Source: Candidatus Fermentithermobacillaceae bacterium
GTDB lineage: Bacteria; Bacillota; Sulfobacillia; Fermentithermobacillales; DUSS01
NCBI GenBank assembly: GCA_012842495.1
Contig: DUSS01000001.1
Location: 1 to 62,587 of the forward strand
DNA: 62,587 bases
Direction of reading: 5' to 3'
This document shows positions 26,459-34,925 of the stretch, piece after piece (the first letter of the stretch is position 1; the number at the start of each line of letters is the position of its first letter). The position numbers and the translations under genes are program-made. The notes beneath the pieces were generated by a model. It made no database searches and was not told where the DNA came from. It saw nothing but the letters and a program-made list of their open reading frames with translations.

Positions 26459-27988
26459 ATGATCTACGTCTTCACAGTAGCGGCGTTGATCCTCGGATTT
26501 GCCGCGGGTTACCTTGCGAGACGAATCATAGGTGAAGCGAAAATTTCCAGTGCTGAGCAGGAAGCTAAACGTCTCATACAGTCGGCGATAAAAGAAGCTG
26601 AGGCTAGACGGCGGGAAGCTCTCATCGAAGCTCGAGACGAAGCTTTGCGGTTGAAGTCCGAAACCGAGCGAGAGATCAGGGAAGCCAGGCAGGAGCTGCA
26701 AAGGCTTGAAAGACGCCTTATTCAGCGGGAAGAGGCACTTGACAGGCGTCAAGAGTCCTTGACTGTGCGGGAGGAGAACCTGGCAAGGCAGGAAAGGCGC
26801 CTGGCAGAGGCTGAAAAAGAGGTTCAAGAGGCAAAGGAAAAAGCCCTGCAGGAACTGGAGCGGGTGTCCGGACTTACGCGGGAGGAAGCCAGGGCCATGG
26901 TCCTGGAGGAAGTAAGGCAAGCTGCCAGAGAGGAAGCGGCGCAGATAATCAGGGCTGCTGAGCAAAGAGCCAGGGAGGAGGCAGAGACCATAGCCAAGAA
27001 CATAGTAAGTCTGGCTATTCAAAGGTGCGCCGCGGACCACGTGGCCGAGAACACCGTGTCCGTGGTGGAGCTCCCCAATGACGAGATGAAGGGACGCATA
27101 ATCGGTCGGGAAGGCCGCAACATCAGGACGCTTGAGACGCTCACCGGCGTGGAGCTCATCATCGATGACACACCCGAGGCGGTCATCCTCTCGGCATTTG
27201 ATCCCGTGAGACGGGAAGTTGCCCGTTTAGCTCTGGAAAGGCTCGTAGCGGACGGTCGGATTCACCCGGCGCGCATCGAGGAAATGGTGGAGAAGGCTCA
27301 AAAAGAAGTCGAAGAGACCATGAGGAGGGAAGGGGAGCAAGCTGCGCTCAGCCTGGGAATCCACGGGCTGCATCCGGAACTCATTAAGCTCTTGGGAAGG
27401 CTGAAGTTCAGGACCAGCTACGGGCAAAATGTTCTCAAGCACTCGGTGGAGGTGGCCAGGCTCGCGGCGAACATGGCGGCCGAACTCGGCGCCGACGTAG
27501 CTGTGGCGCGACGAGCTGGCCTTTTGCACGACATTGGTAAAGCTATCGACCATGAGGTTGAAGGCACCCACGTGCAGGTAGGGGTGAACCTCCTCAACCG
27601 TTACAGGGAGTCCCCTGAGGTCGTAAAAGCTGTTGAGGCTCATCACGGAGACGTAGAGCCTCAAAGCGTCGAAGCTTTCCTGGTCGCGGCAGCCGACGCC
27701 ATTTCCGCAGCGCGACCCGGCGCCCGCCGCGAGACGCTCGAGAATTACCTGAAGCGCCTGGAAAAACTCGAGGCCATAGCTGACTCCTTCGACGGGGTGG
27801 AGAAAGCCTACGCCATCCAGGCGGGACGCGAGATCCGTATAATGGTGAAACCGGATAAGGTGGACGATCTGGGTGCCTTGAACCTGGCCAGGGATATCGC
27901 CAAGAAGATAGAGAAGGAGGTCGAGTACCCCGGGCAGGTTAAGGTTACCGTGATAAGAGAAACGAGAGCTGTAGGATACGCCAAATAA
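26459..27988 (+). CDS. rny: Ribonuclease Y
   Basis: RNase Y is the membrane-anchored endoribonuclease that starts mRNA decay in Bacillota. The 509-residue protein has an N-terminal membrane helix (about 1-20), a long highly charged coiled coil (about 25-195), a KH RNA-binding domain (about 205-270, [16 protein letters not shown]) and an HD catalytic domain with His357-Asp358 in [22 protein letters not shown] precedes the ATG. An intrinsic terminator lies only 27 bases upstream of the start, so expression from upstream promoters may depend on read-through. An unknown gene and ymdB follow closely. Confidence 0.97.
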   Translation: MIYVFTVAALILGFAAGYLARRIIGEAKISSAEQEAKRLIQSAIKEAEARRREALIEARDEALRLKSETEREIREARQELQRLERRLIQREEALDRRQESLTVREENLARQERRLAEAEKEVQEAKEKALQELERVSGLTREEARAMVLEEVRQAAREEAAQIIRAAEQRAREEAETIAKNIVSLAIQRCAADHVAENTVSVVELPNDEMKGRIIGREGRNIRTLETLTGVELIIDDTPEAVILSAFDPVRREVARLALERLVADGRIHPARIEEMVEKAQKEVEETMRREGEQAALSLGIHGLHPELIKLLGRLKFRTSYGQNVLKHSVEVARLAANMAAELGADVAVARRAGLLHDIGKAIDHEVEGTHVQVGVNLLNRYRESPEVVKAVEAHHGDVEPQSVEAFLVAAADAISAARPGARRETLENYLKRLEKLEAIADSFDGVEKAYAIQAGREIRIMVKPDKVDDLGALNLARDIAKKIEKEVEYPGQVKVTVIRETRAVGYAK

Positions 27989-28009
27989 TGAATTCAGGGG
28001 CGATGGCAC

Positions 28010-28528
28010 ATGCCTAGAAGGTCGGAAGGGACGAAGGTCAGAAGCGAAAGCGGAGAAGTCCTCGCGACGCTTCTTATGGCTTTTCCAGAAATAGGGCGCG
28101 CTGTTTTCAACCCGGACAAGCGGACCCTGAGCGTAGCCTTCATCTGCCAGGGTCCGCTCACCCGCGGTGCTAAAACTTGGCTCGAGAAAACCTGGGATGA
28201 CGCGGTGGCCGTTTACGCCCGTCTCACCGGCGTCCAACCCGGGATCGCGAAGAGAACGTGGGATAAAGTCGGGAAGTACCGTGCCTTTGAAGTCGAGAGG
28301 GATGTGGAAACGCTTATGCCCGGCGAGATTTCGATGTGGGCGGAATTGGTCAAGGAAGTAACCCCGCTTATTTCAACCGCTTCATTCGAAGAGAATTCCG
28401 AAGAAGATCCTAGCTGGGCTCAAAAGATGCTGATGCAGGATGCCCTGGAGGGGTTAAGGACTCTCAAAGTCAAGAAGAAACTCGTGGCTATTCGCGAGGG
28501 AGAGAAGGTACTGGTGTACCATAGCTGA
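28010..28528 (+). CDS. Unknown protein between rny and ymdB
   Basis: I do not recognise this 172-residue protein. It has no signal peptide or membrane helix. Residues 15-75 look like an alpha/beta domain (LLMAFPEIGRAVFNPDKRTL), followed by a mostly helical, acidic middle (SFEENSEEDPSW) and a basic strand-rich C-terminus (LRTLKVKKKLVAIREG). The ATG is 21 bases after rny. It lies in the rny-ymdB interval, where many Bacillota have the two genes adjacent, so it is likely co-expressed with the RNA-decay proteins. Composition is like its neighbours and the reading frame is clean, so it is a real gene; no function is claimed. Confidence 0.75.
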   Translation: MPRRSEGTKVRSESGEVLATLLMAFPEIGRAVFNPDKRTLSVAFICQGPLTRGAKTWLEKTWDDAVAVYARLTGVQPGIAKRTWDKVGKYRAFEVERDVETLMPGEISMWAELVKEVTPLISTASFEENSEEDPSWAQKMLMQDALEGLRTLKVKKKLVAIREGEKVLVYHS

Positions 28529-28567
28529 GATGCCGAGGTTTGAGCTGGAGGTCCGCCGGGGTTTCGT

Positions 28568-29347
28568 ATGAACATTCTTTTGATCGGGGATATAGTGGGC
28601 GAGCCGGGACGAAACATGCTGAAGAGAAAGCTCGCGGAAGTCGTGGCCGAATATTCCGTGGATTTCGTGATCGCCAACGGCGAAAACGCCGCGGGCGGGT
28701 CCGGTCTCACGCCGGAAGTGGCCAGAGAGATATTAGAGGCCGGAGTGGACGTCATCACTTCGGGCAATCACATATGGAGCAAGAAAGAAGTCATGTCCTT
28801 CCTTGACTCCGAGCCTAAAGTGCTACGGCCCCTGAACTATCCTCCCGGTGCGCCAGGACGAGGACTCGGCGTTTTCCAGTCCAAGAACGGATATCTGGTG
28901 GGAGTAGCTAACGCGGAAGGACGTGTGTTTTCCCCGGTAAACCTCGATTGTCCCTTTAGAGCCCTGGACGAAGCGGTAGACGAGCTTCGGAGGTCTACCC
29001 AGGTGATAATAGTGGACTTTCACGCTGAAGCTACATCCGAGAAGGTGGCGATGGGGTGGTATCTTGACGGAAGAGTAACCGCGGTCCTCGGAACTCACAC
29101 ACACGTTCAGACCGCAGATGAGATGGTGTTGCCTGGCGGAACCGCCTACATCACTGACGCAGGTATGACCGGAAGCTGGGAAGGCGTTATCGGTGTCCGC
29201 AAGGACATCATCTTGAAGCGGTTTTTGACCCAGTTGCCCGTCCGGCACGAAGTCGCCAGAGGGCGTTGTCGTTTCAACGGCGTTATCGTCACCGAGTCTT
29301 CGGGTCGTGCCCGGGACATCAAGAGAATTCACATTCTGGAGGAATAG
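28568..29347 (+). CDS. ymdB: YmdB family metallophosphoesterase
   Basis: YmdB of Bacillus subtilis is a calcineurin-like phosphodiesterase that hydrolyses cyclic nucleotides in vitro and affects biofilm and motility decisions. The 259-residue protein has the family's metal-binding segments in order: NILLIGDIVGEPGR at the N-terminus, FVIANGENAAGG, TSGNHIW (about residue 62-68), IIVDFHAEATSEK and VLGTHTHVQTAD near residue 175. The ATG start is 39 bases after the unknown gene, with GGAGG upstream. The position after rny and before spoVS is conserved in Bacillota. Confidence 0.93.
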   Translation: MNILLIGDIVGEPGRNMLKRKLAEVVAEYSVDFVIANGENAAGGSGLTPEVAREILEAGVDVITSGNHIWSKKEVMSFLDSEPKVLRPLNYPPGAPGRGLGVFQSKNGYLVGVANAEGRVFSPVNLDCPFRALDEAVDELRRSTQVIIVDFHAEATSEKVAMGWYLDGRVTAVLGTHTHVQTADEMVLPGGTAYITDAGMTGSWEGVIGVRKDIILKRFLTQLPVRHEVARGRCRFNGVIVTESSGRARDIKRIHILEE

Positions 29348-29388
29348 CCTCGACAGGTCCCCTTTGAATTTCCCCTGGAAAAAGCCTC

Positions 29389-29418
29389 TTGCCAAAGGGG
29401 TTCCTTACCAATTAGAAT
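29389..29418 (+). promoter_or_regulatory. Probable promoter of spoVS
   Basis: TTGCCA at 29389-29394 and TAGAAT at 29413-29418 are separated by 18 bases, about 70 bases before the spoVS start. The -10 contains GAAT, and an AAAGGGGTT segment lies upstream, so a SigH contribution, as for spoVS in B. subtilis, is possible but not well supported. Confidence 0.5.
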
Positions 29419-29488
29419 AAAATTGCTCCAGATTTCGGTAGGGCGCAACTTACGCACCAGCCACGTTGGGGAAATGGAGGGACTACCA

Positions 29489-29803
29489 TTGGGAGTAAGG
29501 GATGTGGATAGGCGACCCGTGGAAAGAAGACCAAGCGGTTCTTCGGACGTATTGCGAGTATCGGCCAGGTCCAACCCCGTGGCACTGGCGGGCGCATTGG
29601 CCGGGCTAATCAGGGAAAAAGGCTACGCCGAAATTCAGGGAATTGGCGCGGGTGCTATCAACCAGGGCATAAAGGCCGTAGCCATCGCCAGGGGCTATGT
29701 AGCACCGGGAGGCATCGATCTCATCTGCATTCCGGCCTTCTCCAACGTAATCATCGAGGGCCACGAACGGACCGCGATCAAGCTCATCGTCATGCCCAGA
29801 TGA
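29489..29803 (+). CDS. spoVS: Stage V sporulation protein S
   Basis: SpoVS is a small Alba-like protein that affects septation and later stages of sporulation. The conserved core of about 85 residues is intact: VLRVSARSNPVALAGALAG, AEIQGIGAGAINQGIKAVA, GIDLICIPAF and HERTAIKLIVMPR. The TTG at 29489 is chosen because GGAGGGA lies eight bases upstream. This gives a 104-residue protein with an N-terminal extension of about 18 residues, basic and acidic (RDVDRRPVERRPSG), that classical SpoVS lacks. A probable promoter precedes it. It supports the view that the host sporulates, although spoVS relatives occur in some non-sporulating bacteria. Confidence 0.92.
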   Translation: MGVRDVDRRPVERRPSGSSDVLRVSARSNPVALAGALAGLIREKGYAEIQGIGAGAINQGIKAVAIARGYVAPGGIDLICIPAFSNVIIEGHERTAIKLIVMPR

Positions 29804-29833
29804 TGACAACGTGAATCAGGGGACGTACATATC

Positions 29834-30754
29834 GTGACCGGTGCTGGGAAGGATACGGTAGGCAAAGCTGACCTTCACGTACACACGACCGCCTCAGATG
29901 GCCTCTTCTCCGCAGAGGAGGTGGTGAGCCTCTGCGAGAGACGGGGTGTTCAGGTAGTGGCTATAGCTGACCACGACACGACTGCGGGGGTCCGGCAGCT
30001 TATTTCACGTGTGGGTGAATCCTGGTCCGCAGGACGTGCCATGTCGTGGAGCTCGAGCTTCTATCACCGGGGAGTTGAAATCATCCCCGCCGTGGAGATA
30101 AACGCGGAACTCGACGAGAAAGAAGTCCACATACTCGGGTATTTCGTGCCCGTCGACCCAGGGTCGGAGTTCGCGATTCTTCTCGACACCCTCAGGCGTT
30201 CCAGAATGGACAGGGTCCGCGCCATGGTCTTGCGCCTTGAAGAGCTCGGATTCCCCGTAGAACTCGAGAGGATTCTATCTTTTGCAAAAGGGGAGTCCGT
30301 CGGCCGCCCGCACGTGGGCCAGGCTATGGTCCAGAAGGGATATGTGTCTTCTGTGAAAGAGGCCTTTGAAAAGTATCTGGGCACCGGCAAACCCGCGTAC
30401 GTTCCCCGCGCTCACCTGACACCTGTACAAGCCGTAAAATCCATCGTTCGAGCGGGCGGCGTAGCTGTTTGGGCGCACCCCGGCACAGCTGGTTGCGACC
30501 ACTTGCTCGAGAAACTCGTCGAGAACGGTCTGGACGGGCTAGAATGCCTGCATCCCGAACACTCCCCTGAAGATACGCGGCGCTACGCTGCATTGGCCAG
30601 GGAGTACAGTCTCATCGCTACGGGCGGTTCGGATTTCCACGGCCCTGGGTCGGGGGAGGGAGGAGAATTGGGTGAATGGGTCGTAGACTATAGCGTCGTC
30701 ACACTTCTTAAAGAGGTCAGACTCAAAAGGGGACTCCAGACGGCGGGACGCTGA
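29834..30754 (+). CDS. PHP-domain metal-dependent phosphoesterase
   Basis: The 306-residue protein is a stand-alone PHP domain. The first metal-binding motif is KADLHVHTTASDG near the N-terminus, then AIADHDTTAGV, the central PAVEINAE, and the late motifs VWAHPGTAG and TGGSDFHGPG. Relatives act as 3',5'-nucleotide bisphosphatases or 5'-3' RNases (RNase AM type) or on other phosphate esters, so the substrate is open. The GTG start follows spoVS by 30 bases with GGGGA upstream. An intrinsic terminator lies 126-156 bp after the stop. Confidence 0.88.
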   Translation: MTGAGKDTVGKADLHVHTTASDGLFSAEEVVSLCERRGVQVVAIADHDTTAGVRQLISRVGESWSAGRAMSWSSSFYHRGVEIIPAVEINAELDEKEVHILGYFVPVDPGSEFAILLDTLRRSRMDRVRAMVLRLEELGFPVELERILSFAKGESVGRPHVGQAMVQKGYVSSVKEAFEKYLGTGKPAYVPRAHLTPVQAVKSIVRAGGVAVWAHPGTAGCDHLLEKLVENGLDGLECLHPEHSPEDTRRYAALAREYSLIATGGSDFHGPGSGEGGELGEWVVDYSVVTLLKEVRLKRGLQTAGR

Positions 30755-30848
30755 AGTTCTGGCGTCGGTTGCGCACCCCCATCCATTGATGGGATTCCCC
30801 GGCCCAGGTCCCTGTCGCCCTGCGCCCCGGGGGCAAAGCGAACATTTG

Positions 30849-30884
30849 AAAGGAGGCAAGCGCCTGGTCTGGGGGCCAGCTTGA
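30849..30884 (+). other. Stranded Shine-Dalgarno and possible six-codon leader peptide
   Basis: A perfect AAAGGAGG at 30849-30856 is followed seven bases later by CTG GTC TGG GGG CCA GCT TGA. No ATG, GTG or TTG is suitably placed. If CTG is used, translation would stop inside the 5' arm of the terminator that precedes the tldE-like gene. This is speculative. Confidence 0.25.
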
Positions 30885-30910
30885 CTGGGAACGGAAACAG
30901 TCAAGTTTTT
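30880..30910 (+). terminator. Intrinsic terminator directly before the tldE-like gene
   Basis: CTTGACTG at 30880-30887 pairs perfectly with CAGTCAAG at 30898-30905, followed by TTTTT at 30906-30910. It ends the PHP transcript or works as an attenuator for the next gene, whose start is only 16 bases away. Confidence 0.85.
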
Positions 30911-30926
30911 GAACCAGGTATCGATC

Positions 30927-32276
30927 ATGCTCGGAACAGATGAGCTTCTCGCGAAAGCCGAATCTGCCCTGAACCGATCCAAAGCTGACGAGACGGAGAT
31001 ATTGATTTTCGGTTCCTCGAGCTACCTCACGAGATTCACCGGAAACCGGATTCACCAGAACGCAGGGGAAACATCTTACGGCGTCACGGTCAGGGCGGTC
31101 CGTGGGAAGAAAGTGGGTTTATCTTCATGTACTTCGATCGATGGGTCGAGCATCATTGATGCGGTCGACGACGCCTTCGAACTCGCGGGTCTAGTCCCGG
31201 AAACACCGGAGTTTCCCGGTCTGCCTGCCCCAGAACCCGTACCGGAGGTACCGGGGAACTACTCTCGAAGAACGGCGGAATGCCCACCCGATCTTAGAGC
31301 TGCTTATGTATCCCGGATAGCGGCGATGGCGACGGATAAGGGCTTGAACGCGGCCGGGTCATTTTCCACAGCCGAACTTGAGTTTATTGTGGTCAATTCG
31401 CGAGGACTGAAAGCGTACGCCAGCTTCACACGTGCAAGATTGGTTACCGTGGTGATGTCCGGCAGTTCGTCAGGTTACGCAGAAGCTTCGGCCGTTGACA
31501 TCGGCGAAATCGACCCGACTTCTTTGGCGGAAACCGCAGTAGAAAAATGCTTGATGTCCAAAAACCCGATCTCGATCGAACCCGGGGAATACGACGTGAT
31601 CCTTGAAGAACCAGCGGTCTCGGAGATGTTGTTGTACCTCGCCTTTATGGGTTTTTCAGCCGATTCCTACCAGACCGGGCAGAGTTTTATGTCGGGTAAG
31701 ATCGGGCAAAAGATCACCGGTGAAAACATCACCATCTGGGATGACGGGACTGACCCTTCGGGATTTCCAGTACCTTTCGACGCCGAAGGGGTGCCCAAGA
31801 AAAAAGTAGTGCTCATCGAAAACGGGGTAGCTCGCGGCGTGGTTTACTCCTCTCTGGCGGCAGCCAGGGAACCGGGAAGGAAGTCCACCGGACACGCCAT
31901 TTCCCCTGAAATGTTCCCGTCGTGTATGCCCACAAATATATTTATGGCGCCCGGGGGCACCTCGCGCGAGGACATGCTGGCCGGCGTCGAAAAAGGGCTT
32001 CTCGTCACCCGGTTCCATTACGTCAACCCCGTGCATCCGCTCCTCTCGTCGATCACCGGCATGACCCGGGACGGCACTTTCCTCATTCGAAACGGCAAGA
32101 TCACGTCGGGTACCAGGAACCTGCGCTTCACCCAAAGCATTCTCGAAGCGCTGGCCAAATGCGATGCTATTTCGAACTCCACCAAGCGGTTTGCGCTGGA
32201 AGGAGGACTCGCCGCCGTGCGATGTCCTGCCGTGCGAATCAGGGGATTCAACTTCACCGGTGCGACGGAGTTTTAG
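30927..32276 (+). CDS. TldD/PmbA family protein (TldE-like)
   Basis: TldD and TldE form a protease that matures modified peptides such as microcin B17 and degrades unfolded peptides. In the complex TldD carries the HExxxH zinc motif and TldE does not. This 449-residue protein shows the family's N-terminal fold (ETSYGVTVRAVRGKKVG) and the C-terminal region with GENITIWDDGTDPSG and NGVARGVVYSSLAA, but no HExxxH. It is therefore TldE-like and no TldD partner is in the window. An ATG at 30927 is preferred over the TTG at 30909 because that codon lies in the terminator T tract. The terminator so close upstream implies read-through or attenuation. Confidence 0.83.
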   Translation: MLGTDELLAKAESALNRSKADETEILIFGSSSYLTRFTGNRIHQNAGETSYGVTVRAVRGKKVGLSSCTSIDGSSIIDAVDDAFELAGLVPETPEFPGLPAPEPVPEVPGNYSRRTAECPPDLRAAYVSRIAAMATDKGLNAAGSFSTAELEFIVVNSRGLKAYASFTRARLVTVVMSGSSSGYAEASAVDIGEIDPTSLAETAVEKCLMSKNPISIEPGEYDVILEEPAVSEMLLYLAFMGFSADSYQTGQSFMSGKIGQKITGENITIWDDGTDPSGFPVPFDAEGVPKKKVVLIENGVARGVVYSSLAAAREPGRKSTGHAISPEMFPSCMPTNIFMAPGGTSREDMLAGVEKGLLVTRFHYVNPVHPLLSSITGMTRDGTFLIRNGKITSGTRNLRFTQSILEALAKCDAISNSTKRFALEGGLAAVRCPAVRIRGFNFTGATEF

Positions 32277-32300
32277 GCAACGGCGCGTACAAAAGGCAAA

Positions 32301-32336
32301 GGTCCCGCCGGCAGCAGAGCACGGTGCGGCGGGACC
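32301..32336 (-). terminator. Terminator of the acetyl-CoA synthetase operon
   Basis: GGTCCCGCCG (32301-32310) and CGGCGGGACC (32327-32336) form a perfect 10-bp stem. On the minus strand it is followed by TTTGCCTTTT. It could also serve the convergent tldE-like gene. Confidence 0.75.
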
Positions 32337-32367
32337 GGTTCTCTAGCTCACGTAATGCCGCCAGGGG

Positions 32368-32601
32368 CTACCTGTAATCCTCCCGTTGGTCGGATTCATC
32401 CGGCAACTCAGGCGAGTCCGGATCGGGGATTTCGTCGTTGTAGAGCGAGCTCTCCCAGTTCAAGACGGTCCTGACCTTTTCCCTGATGATGGATTTCTTC
32501 CGGTTGGTCCGCCCTAGGCCGGACTTGCCTCGACCGGCCCTATTTGTGCTCCGGACCTCACCGGTTTTCTTCTGCGTCTGCGTCCTGATGCTCTTGTCCA
32601 C
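32368..32601 (-). CDS. Small unknown protein after the acetyl-CoA synthetase gene
   Basis: I do not recognise this 77-residue protein. It has a strongly basic N-terminal half (many Lys, Arg and Thr, with RTNRKKSIIREKVR) and an acidic, Pro-rich C-terminal half (NDEIPDPDSPELPDES). It has no membrane helix. The reading frame is supported by a strong GGGGAGGG ribosome binding site about six bases before the ATG. It lies 30 bp after the acetyl-CoA synthetase stop and before a good terminator, so it is the last gene of that transcript. The composition suggests a disordered nucleic-acid- or protein-binding peptide, which is only a guess. Confidence 0.55.
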   Translation of the reverse strand: MDKSIRTQTQKKTGEVRSTNRAGRGKSGLGRTNRKKSIIREKVRTVLNWESSLYNDEIPDPDSPELPDESDQREDYR

Positions 32602-32631
32602 ATCGTTTCCCTCCCCGGCCGACCTGATAAC

Positions 32632-34734
32632 TTACGCGATCCGGATCTTAACGTCCAGAGCGCTCAAGCCTTTAGGGTACGCAAACACCGGGTTGATATC
32701 CATCTCCACGATCTGGTCGAAATCTCGCACTAGCTGGGCGGTCCGCCCGATGGCCAGAGCCACGGCTTCCAGGTCATCCGGGGGCGCCCCACGGAAGCCC
32801 TTCAGAATCGTGTAAGCCTTGGTCTCTCTTATCATCGAGTCGACTTCCGCCCGGGTGAGGCCTCTCGCCAGCCTGAATGCCGCGTCCTTTAATAGGTTCA
32901 CCAAGATTCCGCCGGAGCCGAACGCTACGAGCGGCCCAAAAGTGGGGTCCTTGGTCATGCCGATTATGATTTCATGCCCGCTCGGCATCATCTTTTGGAT
33001 TTCGACGCCGTAAATCCTCGCCTTCGGTTCAGCCTTTCTGGAGTTGGACACTATCTCGTCAAAAGCCTTTGCAACTTCATCGCCGGACTTGATGCCTACC
33101 CGCACCCCGCCTACATCAGTCTTATGCAAAATGTCGGGAGACGCTATCTTCATAACCACCGGGTAGCCCAGTTCGCGAGCAAATCTTACGGCTTCATCTG
33201 AGGTCTTCGCGAGTCTGGAAGGTGCCGCCGGTATCCCGTAAGCTTCTGCGACTTCGCATGCCTCTGGTCCGAGGAGGAGGTCGCGACCGTCTTCCCTGAC
33301 CCGCCGGAATATATCTTCTACCTTCTTCCTGTCCACATCACCAAAGAGCCAGGGTTCACCGTCGGTGAGGCTCCTTCTCAAATCTGCGTAACGCACCATT
33401 CCCCTCAGCGTTGCCACGGCCGGCTCGGGGAAGTCGTAAGTGGGAACTCCGTGCTTAGCAAGATACTTGACAGCTTCTTCCACAGCTGCTCCGCCCGTGA
33501 AGGCCGCCACCAGGGGTTTGTCCGGGTACTTGCGGCCCATATCCACAACTACCTCGGCCACCTTGCCTACTTCCAGCACCGCCGTAGGCGCGAGGAGAAC
33601 GGATACTCCGTCTACCCCTGGATCTTTTAAGACGGTATCCAGGGCCATTTCATACCTGTCATAGTGAGCGTCTCCGATGACATCAACGGGGTTATGGATG
33701 TTGGCCATGGCCGGTAGATTTTCCCTCAGTACGCTCTCGGTCTCTGCGGAGAAACGGGCCATTTCCAGACCGCAAAGCTCTACAGCGTCGGTAGCGACAA
33801 CTCCGGGACCACCCGAGTTCGTCACTATGGCGATGCGCTTACCCCTGGGTATGGGCTGGTTCGTAAAGGCAACGGCCATATCAAAGAGCTCGGTCATCGT
33901 GGAGGCCCTGAGAACACCGGCGTGAGCGAGAGCTGCATCGTAAGCGGTATCGGAACCCGCCAGCGCCCCGGTATGAGAAGACGCTGCCTTAGCGCCGGAC
34001 GCGCTCACGCCGACCTTTAAGACCACTATGGGCTTCTTAAGGGATGCCTTTCGGGCGGATTCGATAAACCTCTGGCCGTCAGCTATGTCTTCGAGATACA
34101 GGGCGATGACTTTGGTTTCAGGATCATCGGCAGCCATCTCGATGTAGTCAGCTTCGTTGAGGTCGCCTTTGTTTCCCATGCTGATGAACTGGCTGAAGCC
34201 GAGTCCCCGCTTCAAGCTCCAGTCGAGGATGGCTATGCATAGGGCGCCCGACTGGGATATGAAAGCTATGTGCCCTTTCAAGGGAAAGTTCTTGGAGAAC
34301 GTAGCGTTTATCGGGGTCGAGGTATCCATAACCCCGAGGCAATTCGGCCCCACCATGCGCATATCATACCGCCGGACTATGGAAACAAGCTGGTTTTCCA
34401 GTTCGCGACCTTCTTTTCCGGTCTCCTTGAACCCCGCGGTTATGACCACGAGGTGATGGATCCCGGCCTTTCCGCAGTCTTCGGCGACGGGAAGACAAGC
34501 TTGCGCCGGAACGCAGAGAACGGCTACATCCACCGGTTTACCTACGTCCCCCACTGTGGGATAACATTTCTTCCCCATGATTTCCCGTTCTTTGGGGTTA
34601 ACGGGGTAGACTTCACCTGGAAAACCGCTGGAGATTATGTTCTCCAGTACGGCGTAGCCGATCTTCCCCGGAGTCTTCGAGGCACCGACTACGGCCACGG
34701 AACGAGGGTGAATGATCTCTCTTAAGTCTCGCAT
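32632..34734 (-). CDS. ADP-forming acetyl-CoA synthetase, fused alpha-beta
   Basis: The enzyme converts acetyl-CoA (or another acyl-CoA), ADP and phosphate into the acid, ATP and CoA, conserving energy in fermenting anaerobes. The 700-residue protein has a CoA-binding domain (about 1-130, SVAVVGASKTPGKIG), two succinyl-CoA ligase-like domains with the phosphorylated histidine in SSHTGALAGSD (about residue 255), and a C-terminal ATP-grasp domain (about 480-700, GYPVVMKIASPDILHKTDVGG, ending MDINPVFAY). Alpha and beta parts are fused in one chain. A short unknown gene follows 30 bp later. Substrate range (acetate, branched or aryl acids) cannot be decided from the sequence. Confidence 0.9.
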   Translation of the reverse strand: MRDLREIIHPRSVAVVGASKTPGKIGYAVLENIISSGFPGEVYPVNPKEREIMGKKCYPTVGDVGKPVDVAVLCVPAQACLPVAEDCGKAGIHHLVVITAGFKETGKEGRELENQLVSIVRRYDMRMVGPNCLGVMDTSTPINATFSKNFPLKGHIAFISQSGALCIAILDWSLKRGLGFSQFISMGNKGDLNEADYIEMAADDPETKVIALYLEDIADGQRFIESARKASLKKPIVVLKVGVSASGAKAASSHTGALAGSDTAYDAALAHAGVLRASTMTELFDMAVAFTNQPIPRGKRIAIVTNSGGPGVVATDAVELCGLEMARFSAETESVLRENLPAMANIHNPVDVIGDAHYDRYEMALDTVLKDPGVDGVSVLLAPTAVLEVGKVAEVVVDMGRKYPDKPLVAAFTGGAAVEEAVKYLAKHGVPTYDFPEPAVATLRGMVRYADLRRSLTDGEPWLFGDVDRKKVEDIFRRVREDGRDLLLGPEACEVAEAYGIPAAPSRLAKTSDEAVRFARELGYPVVMKIASPDILHKTDVGGVRVGIKSGDEVAKAFDEIVSNSRKAEPKARIYGVEIQKMMPSGHEIIIGMTKDPTFGPLVAFGSGGILVNLLKDAAFRLARGLTRAEVDSMIRETKAYTILKGFRGAPPDDLEAVALAIGRTAQLVRDFDQIVEMDINPVFAYPKGLSALDVKIRIA

Positions 34735-34864
34735 TTCCCTTTGTTTGCACCTTCCTCCGATCCATGCAGGTTACATCAAATACTCGATAGGGGCCAAAAC
34801 CACCACCGAAGAGTCTAACACAAGGGATGGGCTTCGTCTATCACCTCACTTACAGCTAAAGGAA

Positions 34865-34876
34865 GGGAAGCTTCCC
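34865..34876. promoter_or_regulatory. 12-bp palindrome upstream of the MerR-like gene
   Basis: GGGAAGCTTCCC at 34865-34876 is a perfect palindrome in the 191 bp between the divergent acetyl-CoA synthetase and MerR-like genes, about 50 bases before the latter. It is a plausible operator but unproven. Confidence 0.35.
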
Positions 34877-34925
34877 GAAGGCGTCGAATATGTAATCTGC
34901 GTACAGTAATAGGAGGGATCTGGGA

